This document shows positions 1 to 4,986 of a stretch of DNA of 5,174 bases, piece after piece. Each line of letters starts with the position of its first letter. Within the stretch, counting starts at the first letter, position 1. A model generated the notes under the pieces. That model saw nothing but the letters and a program-made list of their open reading frames with translations. It was not told the origin of the DNA and searched no databases. Where the stretch lies: assembly GCA_945897765.1 (NCBI GenBank), contig CAMDGP010000172.1:1-5174 (forward strand), in the 5' to 3' direction. A program made the position numbers and the translations under genes. This stretch comes from Chitinophaga pinensis. Lineage in GTDB: Bacteria; Bacteroidota; Bacteroidia; Flavobacteriales_D; Crocinitomicaceae.

Positions 1-1
1 A

Positions 2-496
2 GACCGTTGGTTTTTATGGGGTGTTTATTCTCTTGGGAAAAATACGCGATGGGATGGTTTTCAAGAGTATTTCCCTGTATTTGACAGAAGACATAACATC
101 AATTTAGTCGGTTCGTACCTTTTTGGTAAGAAAAAAGATTATGAGGTTAATGTTAGGTGGAACCTTGGTTCAGGTTTGCCATTTACACCAAATGCTGGTT
201 TTTATCAAGCTGAAACTTTCCAAGGTGGAGTTACTACAGATTACGTCACAAATAATCCTTCATCAACAGCTACGCTACTAGGATCTTTTAATAGCCAAAG
301 ATTACCAGCTTATCACCGCTTGGATATTACCTTCAAAAAACAAATAAAGTTTAAAAACAAAACGACAATGGAGTTAATTGCAAGTGTTACAAACGTTTAT
401 GGAAGAAATAATATTTTCTACGTTAACCGTGTAACAGGAGAGGAAATATATCAATTCCCAATTCTACCAAGTTTTGGTTTGAGTTATAAATTCTAA
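2..496 (+). CDS. TonB-dependent receptor, C-terminal fragment (5' end outside window)
   Basis: The frame is open from base 2 to the TAA at 494-496, giving 164 residues; the in-frame TTG at 176 is internal and not a start, because coding continues upstream (it reads DRWFLWGVYSLGKN at the edge). Seen: alternating aromatic/polar beta-strand patterns, a stretch reading RRHNINLVGSYLFGKK, then LGSGLPFTPNAGFY, then LPAYHRLDITFKKQ, a late TNVYGRNNIFYVN strand, and a final SFGLSYKF ending in the terminal Phe typical of outer-membrane barrels. From family knowledge, this is the last few strands of the 22-stranded barrel of Bacteroidota TonB-dependent receptors (often with an N-terminal carboxypeptidase-regulatory-like domain), which import bulky ligands such as siderophores, cobalamin or glycans using TonB energy. 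The ligand cannot be told from this fragment. The plug domain and TonB box lie outside the window. It ends 4 bp before the DUF1015 gene. Confidence 0.85.
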   Translation, partial: DRWFLWGVYSLGKNTRWDGFQEYFPVFDRRHNINLVGSYLFGKKKDYEVNVRWNLGSGLPFTPNAGFYQAETFQGGVTTDYVTNNPSSTATLLGSFNSQRLPAYHRLDITFKKQIKFKNKTTMELIASVTNVYGRNNIFYVNRVTGEEIYQFPILPSFGLSYKF

Positions 497-500
497 TAGT

Positions 501-1736
501 ATGGCTGAAATAGCTCCTTTTAAAGCAGTTCGTCCAGTAAGAGATAAAGTACATTTAGTTGCAACAAGACCTTATTATTCATACAAAAAGAATGTGCTAA
601 AAGCTAAATTGGAAGATAATCCATTTACATTTTTACATATTATAAATCCTGAATTTGGGAATGATATTAAAACAAAACCAAATTCAATAGAACGCTTCCA
701 ACAAGTCAAAAAGCGTTATGACGAATTTGTGGAAAATGGAATTTTAATACAAGACGAAACAGCTAGGATTTATATTTACAGACAAACAAAAAATGGACAT
801 CCTTTCACTGGTATTATTGCTGGTGCAAGTGTTGAAGAATATAAATCGGATAAAATTAAAAAGCACGAAGCAACCTTGACCTCACGTGAAACCATGTTCA
901 CGAATTATTTGGATGTTGTTGGATTCAATGCGGAGCCTGTCTTATTGTCTTATCAAGGTAATGAACAACTTGAACAATTACTTTTTCAATTAACAGAAGC
1001 TCGACCAGAATATGAATTCACAACGACTGATTGTATTAAGCATGAGTTGTGGGTTTTGTCAGAAAACAATAGTTTGATTTTAAAGAACGCCTTTGAATCG
1101 ATAGAATCTATTTATATAGCCGATGGTCATCACCGTTCAGCTTCTTCTGTGCGATTATTTGATGAGATTGAAAAGAGAAATGGTAACGTAAATGAAAGCG
1201 CTAAGTATTTTCTTTCCTTTTTTGTTGAAGAAAATAAATTAGAAATCTTAGAATTTAACCGTTTAGTAAAAACCTTGAATGGTTATGGAGAAGAAAGTTT
1301 TTTGCATGCCCTCAAGGCACAAGGCACTTTAACACAGTTAGACGGTGCCTACCATCCAGTAAAAAATCATCAAATTCATATTTGTTTGAAAAATAAATGG
1401 TTTCTTTTTGTGCCTTTCGATTATTTAATTGAAGATGAACATCCAGTGAAATCATTGGACTCAGATTTATTGACGGAACTAATTCTTACTCCAATTTTAG
1501 GAATTGAAGATTTGAAAGCAAGTGATCAAATTGAATTTGTGCCAGGTAATGAGACTTTGCAATCCATGGAACAAAAAATAGATTCAGGTAAATTTCAAGT
1601 TGGTTTTGTTTTATTTCCTGCTACGATTGAGCAAGTTAAACGAGTAGCCGATCACGGAATGAATATGCCACCAAAATCCACATGGGTTGAACCGAAGTTA
1701 AGAAGTGGTTTAACAATCTATTCCATAAACGAATGA
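501..1736 (+). CDS. DUF1015 family protein, complete (411 aa)
   Basis: A complete protein of unknown biochemical function. Family hallmarks seen: an N-terminal IAPFKAVRPVRD segment (residues 4-15), ATRPYYSY (21-28), NPFTFLHIINPEF (40-52), a VEEYKSDKIKKHEATLTSRE region (111-130) and, most diagnostic, ADGHHRSAS (207-215). Length matches the usual roughly 400 residues, so it looks intact. The ATG at 501 is chosen because the alignment-like N-terminus begins there and the preceding gene stops at 496; no clear ribosome binding site precedes it, as is common in Bacteroidota. No signal peptide or membrane segment is visible, so it is probably cytoplasmic. From family knowledge, DUF1015 genes often sit beside serC and serA, which suggested a link to serine/phosphoserine metabolism, but no activity is firmly assigned as far as I know. 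Its stop overlaps the start of the YggS gene (ATGA), indicating co-expression with a PLP-handling protein. Confidence 0.9.
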   Translation: MAEIAPFKAVRPVRDKVHLVATRPYYSYKKNVLKAKLEDNPFTFLHIINPEFGNDIKTKPNSIERFQQVKKRYDEFVENGILIQDETARIYIYRQTKNGHPFTGIIAGASVEEYKSDKIKKHEATLTSRETMFTNYLDVVGFNAEPVLLSYQGNEQLEQLLFQLTEARPEYEFTTTDCIKHELWVLSENNSLILKNAFESIESIYIADGHHRSASSVRLFDEIEKRNGNVNESAKYFLSFFVEENKLEILEFNRLVKTLNGYGEESFLHALKAQGTLTQLDGAYHPVKNHQIHICLKNKWFLFVPFDYLIEDEHPVKSLDSDLLTELILTPILGIEDLKASDQIEFVPGNETLQSMEQKIDSGKFQVGFVLFPATIEQVKRVADHGMNMPPKSTWVEPKLRSGLTIYSINE

Positions 1737-2392
1737 TCTCTGAAAAATTAGCTGAAATTCAAAACTCGATTCCAGCAAATGTCTGTTTAGTTGCTGTTTC
1801 TAAAACAAAACCTGTTGCTGATTTATTAGAAGCCTATGAAGCAGGTCAGCGCCATTTTGGTGAGAATAAAGTCCAAGAAATGTCCGAAAAATGGGAATTA
1901 TTACCAAAAGACATTAATTGGCATTTGATAGGTCATTTACAAACAAATAAAGTAAAATTCATCGCTCCATTTGTCCACTTAATACATTCAGTGGATAGTT
2001 TAAAGTTATTAACTGAAATCAATAAACAAGCAGCAAAATGTCAACGCGTAATTTCAGTTTTACTTCAGTTTTACATTGCTAAGGAAGAAACCAAATTTGG
2101 TTTAGATTATGAAGAAGCCATTGCGCTTTTAAATTCTGAAGAATACAAAACCTTCAAAAATATTCAAATTGTTGGAGTGATGGGTATGGCTTCGTTTACC
2201 GATGATGAAGAAACAGTTAGGTCTGAATTTTCACAGTTGAAAGAACTTTTTTCAAAACTTAAAGTTTCATTTTTTAAAAATGATGATTTTTTCAGAGAAA
2301 TTTCGATGGGAATGAGTGGTGATTATCGGCTTGCAATAGAGGAGGAGAGTACCATGGTTAGAGTAGGTAGTTCTATTTTCGGTGGTCGTTAA
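1733..2392 (+). CDS. yggS: YggS/PROSC (PLPBP) family pyridoxal 5'-phosphate homeostasis protein
   Basis: A 219-residue single-domain PLP-binding protein with the alanine-racemase-like TIM-barrel fold. Seen: AVSKTKP at residues 21-27, where K24 is the expected Schiff-base lysine; HFGENKVQE; WHLIGHLQTNKVK; IHSVDSL; EETKFGLD; GVMGMASFTDD; and a C-terminal SMGMSGDYRLAIEEESTMVR followed by VGSSIFGGR, which holds the phosphate-binding and closing motifs. These cover the family end to end. The family has no demonstrated catalytic activity; it binds PLP and keeps the free PLP pool and amino/keto acid balance in order. The ATG at 1733 overlaps the TGA of the DUF1015 gene by four bases, pointing to coupled translation. 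The stop lies only 9 bp from the stop of the oppositely oriented ATPase, and I see no hairpin terminator between them. Cytoplasmic; no anomalies in length or motifs. Confidence 0.95.
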   Translation: MISEKLAEIQNSIPANVCLVAVSKTKPVADLLEAYEAGQRHFGENKVQEMSEKWELLPKDINWHLIGHLQTNKVKFIAPFVHLIHSVDSLKLLTEINKQAAKCQRVISVLLQFYIAKEETKFGLDYEEAIALLNSEEYKTFKNIQIVGVMGMASFTDDEETVRSEFSQLKELFSKLKVSFFKNDDFFREISMGMSGDYRLAIEEESTMVRVGSSIFGGR

Positions 2393-2401
2393 GTTTTTTG
2401 G

Positions 2402-3535
2402 CTAAACAAGCACAAAGTTTTCCATGTAGTTTTTAGAATTGATCAACTCAAATTCATTTTCTGGATACAATTCAGCGAATAATTTAGGAAGTTTAGCTTT
2501 TTTCTTTTCACTCCACTTAAATTCATAAGTAAAAAGTTTTCCTTCTCGTTCTTCAATGTAGTCAATTTCTTGTTGTGTATGCGTTCTCCAGAAATAAGTA
2601 TTAGCAAAAATCTGATTGTAGTGCAATGTTTTTCGTCGTTCTGAAATCATAAAATTTTCCCACAAATCACCCACATCTGCCCGCAGACTCAAAGGGTTAA
2701 AGTTATTAATGACGGCATTACGTACACCATTATCATAGAAATAGATTTTGCGACTTTTTTTAAGCTCATTTCTCCCGTTTCTACTTAAAGATGTAAGTCT
2801 AAAAACAACGAATGATTTTTCTAAAAGGTCAATGTAACGTTCAACTGTCTCCTTATCCAAACCAATTAAGTTTCCGATTTCGTTGTATGAAACTTCACCT
2901 CCAACTTGAAGAGACAAAGCAGTTAAAAGTTTTCGCAAGGCATCTGGTTGACGAATATCTTTGTATGATAAAATGTCTTTAAATAAATAACTATCGCTCA
3001 GTTCTTTTAGTAGTTTTTTAGCATCCGTTGGGTTGTTAATTATTTCGGGATACATACCGTAAATCATGCGTTGCTCAAGCATTCTTTTTTCTTCTATAAA
3101 GGAAGTATGATTCACCATTTCTTGTGTTGAAATCGGAAACAATTCAATAACGATTTTTCGTCCTGTAAGTGTTTCTTCTAATTCATTTCGAAGATCAAAA
3201 GCAGAGGAGCCGGTAGCAATTACTTGTACCTCTCTTAAGGTGTCAGCAATTAGTTTCAAGGTCAAACCAATGCCCTTAATACGCTGAGCTTCATCGATAA
3301 TAAACAGTTTTTTAGAGCCGATAAATGCCTTCAAAGCTGTGGATGAACTATTTTCTAGAACTGCTCTAACGTCAGCTTCGTCACAGTTGACAAACAAAAC
3401 ATCTTCTTGAGTAAAATTTTTGCTGATTTCTGAGATTAAAGTTGTTTTTCCAACTTGACGAGAACCAATTAGAATTAGAACTTTTCCTCGAAACATCCAT
3501 TGTTTGAATTGAAGGTTATTTGCCCGATTTATCAT
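2402..3535 (-). CDS. AAA_14 / DUF4143 ATPase with PD-(D/E)XK-like C-terminus
   Basis: A complete 377-residue P-loop ATPase. Domains in order: an AAA_14 module with Walker A GSRQVGKTT (24-32), Walker B LFIIDEAQ (77-84) and a sensor-like ATGSSAF (107-113); a conserved LTGRKIVIELFPISTQE segment (123-139); a helical linker with YPEIINNP (162-169); a winged-helix-like region around 200-250 (VSYNEIGNLIGLDKETVERY); and a DUF4143 C-terminal domain in which E293, D325 and E338-F-K340 fit a PD-(D/E)XK nuclease-like core. All key residues are present, so it is not a decayed copy. The family is widespread and patchy in bacteria and archaea; its function is not settled, and nuclease activity is inferred from fold only. 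The ATG at 3535 lies 13 bp downstream of a TAACTTTG promoter box and behind a 4 x 32-bp repeat array. It converges on yggS (9 bp gap) and shares a strand with lspA, 234 bp upstream. A cargo-like gene between housekeeping genes is a reasonable inference. Confidence 0.9.
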   Translation of the reverse strand: MINRANNLQFKQWMFRGKVLILIGSRQVGKTTLISEISKNFTQEDVLFVNCDEADVRAVLENSSSTALKAFIGSKKLFIIDEAQRIKGIGLTLKLIADTLREVQVIATGSSAFDLRNELEETLTGRKIVIELFPISTQEMVNHTSFIEEKRMLEQRMIYGMYPEIINNPTDAKKLLKELSDSYLFKDILSYKDIRQPDALRKLLTALSLQVGGEVSYNEIGNLIGLDKETVERYIDLLEKSFVVFRLTSLSRNGRNELKKSRKIYFYDNGVRNAVINNFNPLSLRADVGDLWENFMISERRKTLHYNQIFANTYFWRTHTQQEIDYIEEREGKLFTYEFKWSEKKKAKLPKLFAELYPENEFELINSKNYMENFVLV

Positions 3536-3548
3536 CTTAAATTTTAAT

Positions 3549-3581
3549 CAAAGTTAGTTCTTTTTTTAATTTAACCGAAAA
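3549..3581 (-). promoter_or_regulatory. Putative Bacteroidota-type promoter of the ATPase gene
   Basis: On the minus strand, TAACTTTG (3556 down to 3549) matches the Bacteroidota -7 consensus TAnnTTTG exactly. Counting 19-20 bases upstream reaches TTTTCGG (3581 to 3575), an imperfect match to the -33 TTG/TTTG element that lies inside repeat unit 1. If used, transcription would start only a few bases before the ATG at 3535, giving a very short leader. The consensus is known for the phylum; use of this particular copy is inferred. Confidence 0.55.
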
Positions 3582-3699
3582 TTTAAGTCAATATTTTCGT
3601 TTATAACCTAAAAATTAAGTTAAAATGCTCGGGTATAACCGAAAATATAAGTTAAAATAATAGGGTATAACCGAAAATTTAAGTTAAAGTTTTCGGTTA
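3572..3699. repeat. Four tandem 32-bp direct repeats upstream of the AAA ATPase gene
   Basis: Four contiguous units begin at 3572, 3604, 3636 and 3668, an exact 32-bp period. Each has a 20-base core close to TAACCGAAAATTTAAGTTAA; relative to unit 4, unit 1 has one mismatch, unit 2 two and unit 3 one. The remaining 12 bases vary: units 2 and 3 end in GGGTA, while units 1 and 4 end in TTTTCG-TTTA and TTTTCGGTTA, which pair with the start of the same unit. The array lies 37-164 bp upstream of the ATPase start and 70 bp downstream of the lspA stop. It is not coding in any frame. It could be a multi-site operator for an oligomeric regulator, a binding or processing site for the ATPase itself, or a minisatellite. 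The precise phase and the core conservation favour a protein-binding role, but this is inference. Confidence 0.9.
3668..3699. repeat. Perfect 10-bp inverted repeat in the fourth repeat unit
   Basis: TAACCGAAAA at 3668-3677 is the exact reverse complement of TTTTCGGTTA at 3690-3699, with a 12-base loop. Unit 1 has the same geometry with one mismatch (3572-3581 and 3594-3603). In RNA from the minus strand this would be a hairpin downstream of lspA, but no U-tract follows, so it is a poor candidate for an intrinsic terminator. A dyad DNA site is the simpler reading. Confidence 0.75.
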
Positions 3700-3769
3700 G
3701 AGTATTAGTATAAATATTTTATAAAATGATTTTTAAAAAGAAAAGGTCTTAATTTGCCTATAAAAGAAA

Positions 3770-4429
3770 TTATTCTTTGATTTCTTTTTTCTTTGGGAAG
3801 TAAACTTTTTGACGAAGAATTATGGTAAAAATACCAAGGGTTATGCAAGCATCTGCAACATTCCAAATTGCGGGAAAAATCTGATTGCCACCAACATAAG
3901 GAACCCATTTTGGCCAATTTGCATCAAATTGAAACATGTCAACAACATTACCGAAAAGAAAACCTTGGTGACGAACTTCAACAGGGTAAGTGAACCCATA
4001 ATCGGTACAATTCATTTTGACACCAGAACCTGGTAATTGATTGAATCCCTCACATGGATTGAAAGGAAAGAAGAAATCATAAAACATAGAGTCTAGCAAA
4101 TTTCCAGTTGCTCCTGCAAAAACAAAACTAACTGCAACTAAAAACTCCAATTTTGCTCCTTTTTTAGCTTCTTTAAAAATGTAGTAAGCTAAGGCAAAAA
4201 TTGCGATTACACGGAACAAGCTTAAAGCAAGCTTATGCCACATAGCTGAACCAAAAGTCGTTCCAAAAGCCATACCTTGATTTTCGATAAAATGTAAGGC
4301 AAACCAATTACCAAAAACATATTTCACTTCATCAGAATCAAAGGATGTTTTAATGTAAATCTTAACCAATTGATCGATAATCAAAAGTGATAAAACAATC
4401 AGAAAAACAATCGTTAGCTTTTTTTTCAC
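3770..4429 (-). CDS. lspA: Signal peptidase II (lipoprotein signal peptidase), Bacteroidota long-loop form
   Basis: An inner-membrane aspartyl protease that cleaves the signal peptide of diacylglyceryl-modified prolipoproteins. Seen: a first membrane segment (about 5-22) containing D20 and K23 (IIDQLVK), the ENQGMAFG motif (49-56), membrane segments near 66-86 and 94-112, GATGNLLD (106-113), VVD with D164, and NVAD with D193 before the last membrane segment (about 188-206). D164 and D193 correspond to the catalytic pair of characterised LspA proteins. At 219 residues it exceeds the usual 160-170; the extra length is mainly a periplasmic loop between 114 and 161, with cysteines C126 and C141, as seen in Bacteroidota homologues. 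The start is GTG at 4429, immediately after the TAA of the traR-like gene and in the same frame; no other start preserves the first membrane helix. It should be expressed from the traR promoter. No clear terminator follows. Confidence 0.95.
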   Translation of the reverse strand: MKKKLTIVFLIVLSLLIIDQLVKIYIKTSFDSDEVKYVFGNWFALHFIENQGMAFGTTFGSAMWHKLALSLFRVIAIFALAYYIFKEAKKGAKLEFLVAVSFVFAGATGNLLDSMFYDFFFPFNPCEGFNQLPGSGVKMNCTDYGFTYPVEVRHQGFLFGNVVDMFQFDANWPKWVPYVGGNQIFPAIWNVADACITLGIFTIILRQKVYFPKKKEIKE

Positions 4430-4813
4430 TTATTTTTTTTGAGCATTCTTAGCGTCAATACTCATTGTTGCATGCGGCACTAAACGTAACCTTTCTTTCG
4501 GAATCAACGTTCCGTTTACACGACAAAGACCGTACGTTTTGTTTTCAATGCGCATTAAAGCAGCTTGTAAACTTTGGATAAATTTCTCTTGTCTTGCAGC
4601 TAATTGTGCAACTTCTTCTCTTGAAAGTGTCTCAGAACCATCTTCCATCATATTGAAGGTTCTGCCAGTATCGTCAGTTCCGTGATCGTCATTATGAGAA
4701 AGCGAACCAATCAATAAAGTATAATCTTCTTGTGCTTCCTTAAGTTTGTTTTTGATTAATTCTTTGAACTCCTCAAGATCTGTGTCTGAATATCTATTTT
4801 TTTCTTTTAGCAT
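4430..4813 (-). CDS. TraR/DksA C4-type zinc-finger family protein (Bacteroidota form with degenerate finger)
   Basis: A 127-residue protein. Residues about 8-36 and 62-92 are charged helices fitting the DksA-like coiled coil, with an acidic tip segment NDDHGTDDTG (41-50). The C-terminal YGLCRVNGTLIPKERLRLVP (94-113), continuing to HATMSIDAKNAQ, matches the TraR/DksA zinc-finger signature, but only C97 remains of the four cysteines. This reduced finger is common in Bacteroidota homologues next to lspA. From family knowledge, DksA-like proteins bind the secondary channel of RNA polymerase and modulate initiation, often with ppGpp; whether this form does so is inferred. It starts at ATG 4813, about 38 bp downstream of a TACCTTTG promoter box, and its stop abuts the lspA GTG, so the two form an operon. 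In related genomes ileS often precedes this pair; it is not present here. Confidence 0.85.
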   Translation of the reverse strand: MLKEKNRYSDTDLEEFKELIKNKLKEAQEDYTLLIGSLSHNDDHGTDDTGRTFNMMEDGSETLSREEVAQLAARQEKFIQSLQAALMRIENKTYGLCRVNGTLIPKERLRLVPHATMSIDAKNAQKK

Positions 4814-4831
4814 AGTAGCATTGTTATTTTT

Positions 4832-4850
4832 TAACCTAAAAATTTGGTTA
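4832..4850. promoter_or_regulatory. Small inverted repeat at the expected traR transcription start; possible operator
   Basis: TAACC (4832-4836) and GGTTA (4846-4850) are exact reverse complements around a 9-base A/T centre; 7 of 9 pairs match across the whole 19 bases. It lies one base downstream of the TACCTTTG box on the transcribed side, where a repressor would block initiation. The 19 bases match the first 19 bases of repeat unit 2 upstream of the ATPase (3604-3622) at 17 positions. Function is inferred only. Confidence 0.4.
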
Positions 4851-4851
4851 G

Positions 4852-4859
4852 CAAAGGTA
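4852..4859 (-). promoter_or_regulatory. Putative -7 promoter box of the traR-lspA operon
   Basis: On the minus strand TACCTTTG (4859 to 4852) is an exact match to TAnnTTTG, the Bacteroidota -7 element. The position about 20 bases upstream (near 4880-4884) reads TTAT rather than a clear TTG, so the -33 element is weak. Transcription would start within roughly 4840-4848, leaving a leader of about 30 bases before the ATG at 4813. Assignment rests on the consensus and on its position. Confidence 0.55.
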
Positions 4860-4986
4860 AAATTTTTGGCGAAATAGCGATAACTGAATTAATAAATTTA
4901 AAGAAAATTAATCTCATGTTTGAACAATTCATCGGAGTTATTCACAATTTCAACTTCAGCACCTGAATAATGAATATTTTCGCAGT

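Noticed and set aside
176..496. A separate 106-residue gene starting at TTG 176
   Set aside because: The frame is open and clearly coding back to base 2; it is the tail of a longer receptor gene.
3540..3571. A fifth, degenerate repeat unit nearest the ATPase start
   Set aside because: It shares AAGTTA with the core but is two bases out of the 32-bp register and lacks the TAACC start; better explained as the promoter box.
3572..3699. CRISPR array
   Set aside because: Units are contiguous, the segments between cores are only 12 bases and partly conserved, and there are no cas genes in the window.
3668..3699. Intrinsic terminator for lspA formed by the unit 4 hairpin
   Set aside because: The stem is good but A/U-rich and no U-tract follows on the minus strand; the same dyad recurs in unit 1, which favours a DNA site.
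3705..3917. 70-residue minus-strand open frame
   Set aside because: It overlaps the 3' end of lspA in another frame, has an odd Cys/Trp-rich composition and no recognisable motif; a shadow of lspA.
3809..4036. 75-residue plus-strand open frame
   Set aside because: It is antisense to the well-supported lspA coding region and shows no family features.
4916..4966. 16-codon plus-strand open frame beginning MFEQFIGVIH
   Set aside because: Too short, no supporting start signals, and no link to a known leader peptide.
4975..4982. TATTTTCG as a -7 box for the plus-strand membrane protein
   Set aside because: One mismatch to TAnnTTTG and only four bases before the ATG, so transcription would have to start inside the coding region.
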